A stretch of DNA of 64,000 bases from Bifidobacterium apousia (GTDB taxonomy: Bacteria > Actinomycetota > Actinomycetes > Actinomycetales > Bifidobacteriaceae). The DNA is taken from assembly GCF_007559275.1 (NCBI RefSeq), contig NZ_VMHK01000002.1, forward strand, positions 248,001 to 312,000. The letters run 5' to 3'. The notes under the pieces were generated by a model that worked only from the letters and a program-made list of their open reading frames with translations, was not told the DNA's origin and did no database searches. Both the position numbers and the translations under genes were made by a program. Of this stretch, positions 27,519 to 42,475 are shown piece by piece (within the stretch, counting starts at the first letter, position 1; each line of letters opens with the position of its first letter).

Positions 27519-28802
27519 ATGAAGTCAGAGCAGTATGTCCCTCAGCGGTATGTTCCTGGCGACTACGCCAGGGAGCACATCCGCATCACCCCCACCAGGC
27601 TGGCCGACGGGCGCCGGTTCTTCTACCTGGACGACGATCCTGAGTACGTCTCCGGCCGCAGGACCAGGCGTCTGGACGATCCCCGTCCGCTGACCGACCG
27701 GTTCGCCCCCCATCAGGATCAGGAGGGCAGGACGGTGCCCTTCCAGCCGCCGCAGATGCGCCGGGACCCTCTGACCGGCGACTGGATTCCCATGGCCACG
27801 GCCCGGATGAACCGGCCCATCACCGCCGGACCGCAGGCCACCGCCAAGGGCAACCCTCTGGCAGCCAGAAAGCCCGGGGACCCCTACCAGGACGGGGAGA
27901 TCCCCGATGTGGACTACAACGTGGCGGTCTTCGAGAACCGTTTCCCCTCCATGATGCAGGTGCCCAATACCCAGGCGGCCGACCAGCCCTCCCTGGTGGA
28001 CGGTAACCCCCTCTGGCCGGTGCGCGAGGCCAACGGGCGCTGCGAGGTGGTCTGCTTCGACCCTGACGAGCACGCGTTGCCTGCCGATCTGCCGGTTTCC
28101 CGTCTGCGGACGGTGGTGGAGGCCTGGGCCTTCCGGACTGCTGAGATCTCGACCATGGAGGGCATCGAACAGATTTTCCCCTTCGAGAACCACGGCCAGG
28201 AGATCGGCGTCTCCCTGGCCCACCCTCACGGACAGATCTACTGCTACCCCTTCATAGCCCCCCGGCTGGAGCAGGAGTTGAGGCAGTGCGCCGACTACCG
28301 GGAGCGCACCGGCGGCAACCTCCTGGCGGACATCCTCAAGGCCGAGCTGGACTCCGGACGGCGGGTGGTCTTCCGCAACGCCACCTGGGTGGCCTATGTG
28401 CCTGCCGCCGCCCGCTGGCCCCTGGAGGTCCACGTGGCCCCCATCCGTGACGGGATCCTGAGCCTGGATCAGCTCAACGACCAGGAGCGCTGGGACCTGG
28501 CCGTCATGTATTCCACCCTGCTCAAGCGGGGCAACGCCTTCTTCGACAAGGGCGACGGCAGGGGGATGGATCTGCCCTACATCGCCGCCTGGCACCAGGC
28601 ACCGCTGCACGATCCGCGGCGGGAGGACTACCGGCTCAACCTGCAGTTCTTCTCCTTCCGTCGAGCCGTGGACAAAATCAAGTATCTTGCCGGATCCGAG
28701 TCAGGCATGGCTGCCTGGGTGTCGGACACCACCCCCGAGCGGATCGCCGACCGTTTCCGCCAGCTGGGACCCCTGGATCTGGAGAATGGAGAGAATCAAT
28801 GA
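27519..28802 (+). CDS. galT: Galactose-1-phosphate uridylyltransferase
   Basis: A 427-residue Leloir-pathway enzyme exchanging UMP between UDP-glucose and galactose 1-phosphate. The active-site HPHGQ has His235 and the nucleophilic His237, in ISLAHPHGQIYC. RRDPLTGDWIPMATARMNRP and YNVAVFENRFPSM are typical class I GalT segments, as is WHQAPLHDPRREDYRLNLQFFS near the C-terminus. It is longer than the E. coli enzyme, as is common in bifidobacteria, with about 60 extra residues at the N-terminus. AAGGAG lies 5 bases before the ATG. Its stop overlaps the galK start (ATGA), so expression is coupled. No galE is present in the window. Confidence 0.95.
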   Translation: MKSEQYVPQRYVPGDYAREHIRITPTRLADGRRFFYLDDDPEYVSGRRTRRLDDPRPLTDRFAPHQDQEGRTVPFQPPQMRRDPLTGDWIPMATARMNRPITAGPQATAKGNPLAARKPGDPYQDGEIPDVDYNVAVFENRFPSMMQVPNTQAADQPSLVDGNPLWPVREANGRCEVVCFDPDEHALPADLPVSRLRTVVEAWAFRTAEISTMEGIEQIFPFENHGQEIGVSLAHPHGQIYCYPFIAPRLEQELRQCADYRERTGGNLLADILKAELDSGRRVVFRNATWVAYVPAAARWPLEVHVAPIRDGILSLDQLNDQERWDLAVMYSTLLKRGNAFFDKGDGRGMDLPYIAAWHQAPLHDPRREDYRLNLQFFSFRRAVDKIKYLAGSESGMAAWVSDTTPERIADRFRQLGPLDLENGENQ

Positions 28803-30061
28803 CGACGACAGTGGAATTCATGCAGGCCTGGACCCAGGGCGCCGACGGCCAAGGCGCTACCAAGGCCCGGGAGCTCTTCCAAAAGGTCTATGGGGAGGAT
28901 CCTCAGGGCGTCTGGAGCGCGCCTGGCCGGGTCAACCTGATTGGCGAGCACACGGATTACAACGCTGGACTCTGCCTGCCCATCGCCCTGCCCACTCGTA
29001 CCTATGTGGCCGCCAGCCCCAGGACGGACAGCCGGGTTCGCCTGGTCTCCACCATGGATCCCGAGCATCCGGTCCAGGCTGATCTGGATGGGCTTCAGGC
29101 TCGAGGGGTGAGCGGATGGGCGGCTTATCCGGTCGGCGTGGCCTGGGCCCTGCAGCGGGATGGCTTCCCTCAGGTCCAAGGCTTTGACCTGGCGCTGGCC
29201 TCCTGTGTGCCCGTGGGGTCCGGGTTGAGCTCCTCGGCGGCCATGACCTGTGCCGTGGCCCTGGCCCTGGATGACCTGTTCGCCTTGGGGTTGGGAGGCG
29301 ACGAGGCTGGCCGGGTCAGGCTGATCCAGGCCGCCATCACTGCTGAGAACGACATGGCTGGCGCTTCCACCGGCGGCATGGATCAGAGCGCCTCCATGCG
29401 CTGTCGATCAGGCTGCGCCCTGCGGCTGGACTGCCGGCCAGAACTGGATGCCATGAGCAATGTGCGCCAGGTCCCCTTCGATTTGGAGGCTGCGGGGCTA
29501 GAGCTGCTGGTGGTCGACACCAGGGCCCAGCACCAGCTCAACGACGGCCAATACGATCAGCGACGGGCCACCTGCGAGCAGGCTGCACACCTGTTGAGAG
29601 TAGCCAACCTGCGCCAGGCGGCAGACCAGGTCAATGGTGCCGCTGATCCCCCATCTGCCCTGGCTGCCCTGCTGGAGCAGCTGCCGGATGAGACCATGCG
29701 TCGGCGGGTACGCCACGTCATCAGCGAGATAGGACGGGTGGACCGCTTTATCGAGGCCTTCGGCAGGGGCGATTACGTCCTGGCTGGTCGCCTGTTCAAC
29801 GCCTCCCATGACTCCCTGAGGGACGACTACGAGGTCACCTGCCCGGAGCTGGATGAGGCCGTGGATGCGGCACGTCAGGGCGGGGCCTATGGGGCTCGCA
29901 TGACCGGCGGCGGGTTCGGCGGATCCATCATCGCCCTGGCTGATGCCGGCAAGGGCTCCGATCTTGCCCGTGAGATAGCCGAACGATTCGTCTCCAAGGG
30001 ATTCAAGTCCCCCAGAGCCCTGATCGCCCTGCCCTCCTCGGCGGCCGCGCGCGAATCCTGA
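28799..30061 (+). CDS. galK: Galactokinase
   Basis: A 420-residue GHMP-family kinase phosphorylating galactose to galactose 1-phosphate with ATP. Motif 1, the galactokinase signature GRVNLIGEHTDYNAGLCLP, is near residue 45. Motif 2, the ATP-binding CVPVGSGLSSSAAM, is near 140, and motif 3, RMTGGGFGGSIIAL, is near the C-terminus. The acid in ASTGGMDQSAS is the expected catalytic base region. It overlaps galT by four bases and is followed by a terminator hairpin, closing the regulator-galT-galK unit. In bifidobacteria these enzymes handle galactose released by intracellular beta-galactosidase. Confidence 0.96.
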   Translation: MTTTVEFMQAWTQGADGQGATKARELFQKVYGEDPQGVWSAPGRVNLIGEHTDYNAGLCLPIALPTRTYVAASPRTDSRVRLVSTMDPEHPVQADLDGLQARGVSGWAAYPVGVAWALQRDGFPQVQGFDLALASCVPVGSGLSSSAAMTCAVALALDDLFALGLGGDEAGRVRLIQAAITAENDMAGASTGGMDQSASMRCRSGCALRLDCRPELDAMSNVRQVPFDLEAAGLELLVVDTRAQHQLNDGQYDQRRATCEQAAHLLRVANLRQAADQVNGAADPPSALAALLEQLPDETMRRRVRHVISEIGRVDRFIEAFGRGDYVLAGRLFNASHDSLRDDYEVTCPELDEAVDAARQGGAYGARMTGGGFGGSIIALADAGKGSDLAREIAERFVSKGFKSPRALIALPSSAAARES

Positions 30062-30081
30062 ATCGGACTGCAGACTCTTAC

Positions 30082-30136
30082 GACCCCGCTTCTCCCGGCG
30101 CTCCTCTAAGCTGGGGGAGCGGGGTCCCGGTTTTCA
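30082..30136 (+). terminator. Terminator hairpin after galK
   Basis: GACCCCGCT-TCTCCC (30082-30096) can pair with GGGGGAGC-GGGGTC (30113-30126), leaving one bulged T, followed by ccggttttc. It lies about 20 bases downstream of the galK stop. The T run is short, so strength is uncertain. Confidence 0.6.
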
Positions 30137-30175
30137 GGGGTCCAGTCAAGGGCGAGGTGGATGAGGAGGACGGTC

Positions 30176-30448
30176 ATGGACAAGGCGATCATCACAGTGG
30201 TGGGCAAGGATGCCATCGGCATCATCGGCAAGGTCTGTACAGACCTCTCCCAGCAGGGGATCAATGTGCTGGATATTTCGCAGACCATTCTGGATGGCTT
30301 CTTCACCATGATGATGATCGTGGACTGCACCGCCTGTAAGGATGATTTCGACGCGCTGAGCCAGCGGATGGATTCTTTGGGAGAAGAGATCGGGGTCTCC
30401 ATCCGTTGCCAGCGCGAGGAGATCTTCACCAGGATGCACCGGGTCTGA
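30176..30448 (+). CDS. ACT-domain protein, UPF0237 family
   Basis: A 90-residue stand-alone ACT domain: [37 protein letters not shown] followed by FFTMMMIVD. Single ACT domains of this family are thought to bind small ligands such as amino acids. The ATG at 30176 has AGGAGG 6 bases upstream, a strong ribosome binding site that decides against the ATG at 30161. It is followed after 10 bases by the UPF0210 gene. The two families occur together in many bacteria, which suggests one complex or a ligand-sensing partner for the larger protein. The exact role is unknown. Confidence 0.88.
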   Translation: MDKAIITVVGKDAIGIIGKVCTDLSQQGINVLDISQTILDGFFTMMMIVDCTACKDDFDALSQRMDSLGEEIGVSIRCQREEIFTRMHRV

Positions 30449-30458
30449 GGAGGCGGCC

Positions 30459-31823
30459 ATGATCACACGCGACGAGGTCCTCGAGACCAACGACATGATC
30501 GACCGGGAGCGCCTGGACGTGCGCACCATCACTATGGGCATCAGCCTGCTGGATTGTGTGAGCGGTGATGTGGACATGCTCTGTCGGAACATCCATCGCA
30601 AGATCGTCTCCCTGGCCGGCGATCTGGTGTCCACAGGCGATGCCATCGCCCGTGAGTACGGCATTCCCATCGTCAACAAACGCATCACCGTCACTCCTAT
30701 CTCTCTGGTGGCCGCCGGCGCCTGCCACACGGTGGAAGACTATGTAGCCGTGGCCAAGGCCCTGGATCGTTCGGCCCAGGAGGTCGGGGTCAACCTGATC
30801 GGCGGCTACTCGGCCCTGGTAGGCAAGGGCATGACCCCGGCTGAGCGGCTGCTGATCAAGTCCCTGCCCAGGGCGCTGAGCCAGACGGAACGCGTCTGCG
30901 CCAGCGTCAACGTGGGCTCCACCAGAACGGGCATCGATATGGATGCCGTCGCCCTCATGGGGCGGGTCGTCAAGGCCACTGCTGAGAGCACCGCCGACTC
31001 GGACAGCTCTGGCTGCACCAAGCTGGTGGTCTTCTGCAATGCTCCGGACGACAACCCCTTCATGGCCGGTGGTTTCCATGGGGTCAGCCAGGGGTCGGCC
31101 GTCATCAACGTGGGGGTCTCCGGACCCGGCGTGGTCAAGACCGCCCTGGAATCAGCCAAGGGAGCAGACTTCGGGCAGCTCTGTGAGACTATCAAACGTA
31201 CGGCCTTCAAGATCACCCGCGTGGGGCAGCTGGTGGCCCAGGAGGCCAGCCGTCGCCTGGAGGTGCCCTTCGGCATCATCGACCTGTCCCTGGCGCCCAC
31301 CCCAGCTGTCGGAGACTCAGTGGGGGAGGTCCTGCAGACCATGGGCCTGGAGCAGGTGGGCGCCCCCGGGACCACTGCGGCCCTGGCCATCCTCAACGAT
31401 CAGGTCAAGAAGGGCGGCATCATGGCTTCCAGCTCGGTGGGCGGGCTGTCCGGGGCCTTCATTCCCGTGTCGGAGGACGCCGCCATGATTCAGGCTGCAC
31501 AAGAGGGGAGCCTGACCCTGGAGAAGCTTGAGGCCATGACCTGCGTCTGCTCGGTGGGGTTGGACATGATCCCCATCCCCGGCGACACCTCTGCCGAGTC
31601 CATCTCCGGCCTGATCGCCGACGAAGCGGCCATCGGCATGATCAATCAGAAGACCACTGCAGTCAGGGTCATTCCTGTCATCGGCAAGCAGGTGGGCGAG
31701 TGGGCCGAGTTCGGCGGGCTCATGGGCGGCGGGCCGGTCGTGCCCGTCAATACCCGTTCCTGCGCGGACTTCGTCAATCGAGGCGGACACATCCCAGCGC
31801 CCATTCACAGCTTCAAGAACTGA
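30459..31823 (+). CDS. UPF0210 / PFL-type protein (DUF711)
   Basis: A 454-residue soluble protein of the UPF0210 (DUF711) family, related at fold level to pyruvate formate-lyase and anaerobic ribonucleotide reductase barrels but without a glycyl-radical motif visible here. Family landmarks are [12 protein letters not shown] near the N-terminus, [47 protein letters not shown], and [20 protein letters not shown] at the C-terminus. GGAGG sits about 5 bases before the ATG. It pairs with the upstream ACT protein as a two-gene unit. Its biochemical function has not been established to my knowledge. Confidence 0.88.
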   Translation: MITRDEVLETNDMIDRERLDVRTITMGISLLDCVSGDVDMLCRNIHRKIVSLAGDLVSTGDAIAREYGIPIVNKRITVTPISLVAAGACHTVEDYVAVAKALDRSAQEVGVNLIGGYSALVGKGMTPAERLLIKSLPRALSQTERVCASVNVGSTRTGIDMDAVALMGRVVKATAESTADSDSSGCTKLVVFCNAPDDNPFMAGGFHGVSQGSAVINVGVSGPGVVKTALESAKGADFGQLCETIKRTAFKITRVGQLVAQEASRRLEVPFGIIDLSLAPTPAVGDSVGEVLQTMGLEQVGAPGTTAALAILNDQVKKGGIMASSSVGGLSGAFIPVSEDAAMIQAAQEGSLTLEKLEAMTCVCSVGLDMIPIPGDTSAESISGLIADEAAIGMINQKTTAVRVIPVIGKQVGEWAEFGGLMGGGPVVPVNTRSCADFVNRGGHIPAPIHSFKN

Positions 31824-31838
31824 GTGCGCTCGCGGGGT

Positions 31839-32492
31839 TCAGCGACCGCCTTGGAATCCCAGTTGCCGCCAGGCCTCGTAGATGGCGATGGAGGCGCAGT
31901 TGGTCAGGTTCAGGCTGCGCAGGCTGGGCCGCATGGGCAGCCTGACCTGCTCGGCTACATGAGGGCCGGCCATGATGTCCATGGGGTCGGGGATGTCGCC
32001 CGGTTCGGGGCCAAACAGGAGGATGTCGTCCGGCCGGTAGCTGACCTCGGTGTAGAGCTTGTCGGCGTGGGCGGTGAAAGCGATGATCCGGCTGTCGGGC
32101 ATGGAGCGGACCAGGTCGTCGAAGTCCGGGTGCAGGACCACGTGGGCCATGTCATGGTAGTCCAGGCCGGCCCGGCGCAGCTTGGTGTCCTTGAGGTTGA
32201 AGCCCAGGGGCTCTATCAGATGCAGGATGGTCCCGGTCACGGCGCACAGGCGGATGGCCGAGCCGGTGTTGCCGGGGATCCGCGGCGAGTAGTAGCACAG
32301 GTGGGGCGTGGAGGTCTTGACCCGGCTGGCCTGATCGGCCTTCATCATGGCATCCACCACGGAGATGGGGTTGCCGTGGGCGTCGGTGACCAGCTCGTCA
32401 GGGCCATAATTCGATTTGCGGTATCCGTACTCGTACATGCTTTCGACGGCCTTTGATGGGTCGCCGGACCGCTCCTGCTCCTGCCTGTTCAT
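31839..32492 (-). CDS. trmL: tRNA (cytidine/uridine-2'-O-)-methyltransferase, SPOUT family (TrmL-like)
   Basis: A 217-residue SPOUT-class methyltransferase expected to methylate the ribose of the wobble base 34 in leucine tRNAs using S-adenosylmethionine. The core starts at about residue 62 with HLCYYSPRIPGNTGSAIRLCAVTG and continues through HLIEPLGFNLKDTKLRRAGLDY. The C-terminal trefoil-knot SAM loop is DILLFGPEPGDIP then VRLPMRPSLRSLNLTNCASIAIYEAWRQLGF. About 60 extra N-terminal residues distinguish it from the E. coli protein. TAGGTT ends 6 bases before the ATG with no ribosome binding site, so it is probably leaderless. It converges on the UPF0210 gene with a 15-base gap. Confidence 0.9.
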   Translation of the reverse strand: MNRQEQERSGDPSKAVESMYEYGYRKSNYGPDELVTDAHGNPISVVDAMMKADQASRVKTSTPHLCYYSPRIPGNTGSAIRLCAVTGTILHLIEPLGFNLKDTKLRRAGLDYHDMAHVVLHPDFDDLVRSMPDSRIIAFTAHADKLYTEVSYRPDDILLFGPEPGDIPDPMDIMAGPHVAEQVRLPMRPSLRSLNLTNCASIAIYEAWRQLGFQGGR

Positions 32493-32567
32493 GAGGCCAA
32501 CCTACCGTCGCCAAACGACAGGCCAGGCAGTGACGGTCGGCACCGTCGGGCAGAATACGGCGGTTGA

Positions 32568-33596
32568 ATGAGGCAGGATCCAATGGCGAAGGGCGGTGTG
32601 ACCATGGAGAAGACGGAAACGGCCTTGGCGGAGACTGAGCCCATCCGCCTGCGGCTATTCGACTGGTGGAGCCGGTATGCCCGCGACCTGCCCTGGCGCT
32701 TTGGACGAACCACGCCTTGGGGGGTCCTGGTCTCCGAGGTCATGAGCCAGCAGACCCAGATGAGTCGGGTGGTGCCCTACTGGACGGCCTGGATGAACGC
32801 CTGGCCGGATGCGGCCTCACTGGCCGCCGCCCCCAAGGCTGAAGTCATTACGGCCTGGGGCCGGCTGGGCTACCCGCGCCGAGCCCTGCGCCTGCAGGAG
32901 TGCGCGCGGCAGGTGGCGGGCCAATATGCAGACCGGCTGCCTCGGGATTACGACCAGCTGGTGGCCCTGCCCGGCATCGGCGACTATACGGCCAGCGCTG
33001 TCATGAGCTTTGCCTACGGCGAGAGAATTGCCGTCATTGATACCAATATCCGCAGGGTGCTCTCCAGGGTCTTTCTGGGGCGTGAATCCACCGGGGGTGC
33101 TGCCAACCGAGAAGAGCGCCAGCTGGCCTGGCATGTCCTGCCCGAAGACGAAGATCCAGGGGCTTCCGGTCATCGCGTGACCGGTGATGACCGCTTGGGA
33201 ACGGCTGATCCGCAGATCCCTTCTGCGGCTTGGCGGGAGCCGCCTTCGGCCCGTTGGAACCAGGCCGTCATGGAGCTGGGCGCCACGGTCTGTGTCGCCC
33301 GCAAGCCGGCCTGTGACATCTGCCCTCTGGCCGGTCACTGCCGTTTCCTCAAGGCTGGGCTGCCCGGTCTGGGCGCAGGCAGGACCAGACCCCGGCAGCG
33401 CTTCGCAGGTACCGACCGGCAGATCCGCGGATCCATCCTCCAGGCGCTGCGGCAGGCTTCGGGGGCGCCCGTCTCCAGGAAGGATCTGAAATCCCTGTGC
33501 GACGACGAAATCCGACTTGATCGGTGCATCGCCTCCCTGGACGAGGACGGCCTTCTGGAGATCGGACAGGACGGCAGCCTGAGTCTGCCGCAGTGA
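32568..33596 (+). CDS. mutY: A/G-specific adenine DNA glycosylase
   Basis: A 342-residue base-excision repair enzyme removing adenine mispaired with 8-oxoguanine. The catalytic Glu is in GVLVSEVMSQQTQ, the helix-hairpin-helix is LVALPGIGDYTASAVMSFA, and the catalytic Asp158 is in IAVIDTNIRR. The iron-sulfur cluster cysteines fit C-x6-C-x2-C-x5-C in CVARKPACDICPLAGHC. An acidic/polar insertion of about 45 residues lies between the HhH domain and the ELGATVCV segment. The C-terminal Nudix-like recognition domain is reduced to about 80 residues. Three in-frame ATGs (32568, 32583, 32604) are possible starts; none has a decisive ribosome binding site. Confidence 0.92.
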   Translation: MRQDPMAKGGVTMEKTETALAETEPIRLRLFDWWSRYARDLPWRFGRTTPWGVLVSEVMSQQTQMSRVVPYWTAWMNAWPDAASLAAAPKAEVITAWGRLGYPRRALRLQECARQVAGQYADRLPRDYDQLVALPGIGDYTASAVMSFAYGERIAVIDTNIRRVLSRVFLGRESTGGAANREERQLAWHVLPEDEDPGASGHRVTGDDRLGTADPQIPSAAWREPPSARWNQAVMELGATVCVARKPACDICPLAGHCRFLKAGLPGLGAGRTRPRQRFAGTDRQIRGSILQALRQASGAPVSRKDLKSLCDDEIRLDRCIASLDEDGLLEIGQDGSLSLPQ

Positions 33597-33626
33597 AGGC
33601 CGCCCTGGCGATTAGAGTGGAGAAGT

Positions 33627-34292
33627 ATGGCCAAGCGACGCATGAGCGAGAAGAAGCGGCGGATGTACCGTCGCCGGAGGATTGCGGCTGCTCTGCTGGC
33701 GGTGCTCTTCCTGCTGGTCTGCGCCGGTCTGGTCTGGGGCGTGGGGGCCGGCATCAGAGCACTGCGTGGAGGCAGCGGGGCCCAGGGAGCCTCGACCAGC
33801 GCCCAGCAGCAGACTCCAAAGACCAAATCCAAGGACAAGGACAAGCAGAAGAAGGATCAGAAGAAGGACTCCGGCAAAAAGCGTTCTTCTGGAGCTCCTG
33901 ACTGTGGCAAGGGGGACCTGGCTCTGGAGCTGGCCGCGCCCGATCCAAGCACTGGGGTCGGCGGATCCATCGACTTTACGGCGACCATTCGCCACAAGGG
34001 AACGGGGTCCTGTCTGGTGGACGGCTCCGACGGCGGCCGGGTGCTGATCATCACCAGCGGCCAGGAGACCATCTGGCGTTCCGATGCCTGCCCGGTTGGG
34101 GCGCGCACTCTGCTCATGGCCACCGGCGACAAGGACGTGCAGACCATCACCTGGAATGCTGACAGCAGCCAGGACAGCTGCCTGCCCGACGATCAGCTGC
34201 CTCGGGTCAATGCCGGCTCCTACCAGGCCAAGCTGGTCCTCAAGGCCAATCCCCGGGTGGTTTCCCAGCCTGTGCCGGTCATGGTCCAATAG
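33627..34292 (+). CDS. Membrane-anchored secreted protein of unknown function
   Basis: A 221-residue protein I do not recognise. A very basic cytoplasmic N-terminus (KRRMSEKKRRMYRRRR) is followed by one transmembrane helix (IAAALLAVLFLLVCAGLVWGVGAG, about residues 20-43). Next come a Ser/Gln stretch, a Lys/Asp-rich linker (KSKDKDKQKKDQKKD, about 67-82), and a beta-rich extracellular domain with cysteines in PDCGKGDLALEL, SCLVDGSDGG, DACPVGA and DSCLPDD that could form two disulfides. TAGAGT ends 8 bases before the ATG, with GGAG between. It lies between mutY and rpoB. It looks like a single-pass cell-envelope protein; no enzymatic motif is visible. Confidence 0.75.
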   Translation: MAKRRMSEKKRRMYRRRRIAAALLAVLFLLVCAGLVWGVGAGIRALRGGSGAQGASTSAQQQTPKTKSKDKDKQKKDQKKDSGKKRSSGAPDCGKGDLALELAAPDPSTGVGGSIDFTATIRHKGTGSCLVDGSDGGRVLIITSGQETIWRSDACPVGARTLLMATGDKDVQTITWNADSSQDSCLPDDQLPRVNAGSYQAKLVLKANPRVVSQPVPVMVQ

Positions 34293-34317
34293 CAGCTTTC
34301 CAAAGACGACACGCCGA

Positions 34318-34346
34318 TTGCATCCATGGTTCTTGTCTGCTATAGT
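34318..34346 (+). promoter_or_regulatory. Promoter of the rpoB-rpoC operon
   Basis: TTGCAT (34318-34323) and TATAGT (34341-34346) are separated by 17 bases, and the -10 is preceded by TGC, an extended -10 form. Transcription would start near 34353, giving a leader of about 134 bases. A second possible pair, TTGTCT (34348-34353) and TATAGC (34371-34376), also has a 17-base spacer. Confidence 0.6.
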
Positions 34347-34374
34347 TTTGTCTTTGCATGAGGTGTGTCATATA

Positions 34375-34436
34375 GCGGGCATGCATCATCGAGGAGATGC
34401 CCGCGAATAGGCATATGGCGGCCATTCGGCATCTCC
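34375..34436 (+). promoter_or_regulatory. Structured rpoB leader with competing hairpins and a short uORF
   Basis: Hairpin A pairs GCGGGCAT (34375-34382) with ATGCCCGC (34397-34404). Hairpin B pairs GGAGATGCC (34393-34401) with GGCATCTCC (34428-34436). They share 34397-34401 and cannot form together. A nine-codon open frame, MHHRGDARE with a TAG stop (34381-34410), runs through the right arm of A and ends before the right arm of B. This geometry resembles attenuation-type control, but no terminator T run follows, so an effect on RNA stability or translation is also possible. Confidence 0.5.
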
Positions 34437-34486
34437 CTGGGGTAACAGGAATGATCGAGTACGGCGAGCGATAAGGAACGTCCATT

Positions 34487-38053
<3,567 letters not shown>

Positions 38054-38066
38054 ACCACCAGTCACA

Positions 38067-38091
38067 GGGATGCCCGCCTGACGGGCATCCC
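38067..38091 (+). promoter_or_regulatory. Perfect 10-bp hairpin in the rpoB-rpoC intergenic gap
   Basis: GGGATGCCCG (38067-38076) and CGGGCATCCC (38082-38091) around a 5-base CCTGA loop, starting 13 bases after the rpoB stop and ending 50 bases before rpoC. No T run follows (cgctaaaagg), so a full terminator is unlikely; an RNA processing site, partial attenuator or binding site is more plausible. Its GATGCCCGC sequence also occurs in the rpoB leader hairpin. Confidence 0.6.
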
Positions 38092-38141
38092 GCTAAAAGG
38101 CAAACTTCAGAGCAGTTACAAGATCAGAGACAGGACATAGA

Positions 38142-42302
<4,161 letters not shown>

Positions 42303-42386
42303 GTGCATGCACGGCCAGTAGCCGCTGATCCGCTTGGGCCGGATGACCCGGCCCAGACGGATTCGGCCGCCGGATATGTGATAAAG

Positions 42387-42437
42387 GATGAGGGCCCGTA
42401 CGATCATAGCGATCGCACGGGTCCTCATCTTGTTTTT
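42387..42437. terminator. Intrinsic terminator after rpoC
   Basis: GATGAGGGCCCGT (42387-42399) pairs with ACGGGTCCTCATC (42417-42429), with an inner GATC/GATC extension and one G-T pair, followed by ttgttttt. It is a strong intrinsic terminator for the rpoBC operon. It also lies 38 bases beyond the stop of the opposing transglutaminase-like gene and may stop that transcript too. Confidence 0.85.
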
Positions 42438-42475
42438 CTCGCGGTCTAGGTTGCCGGAAGACAGTGGCAGATAGG

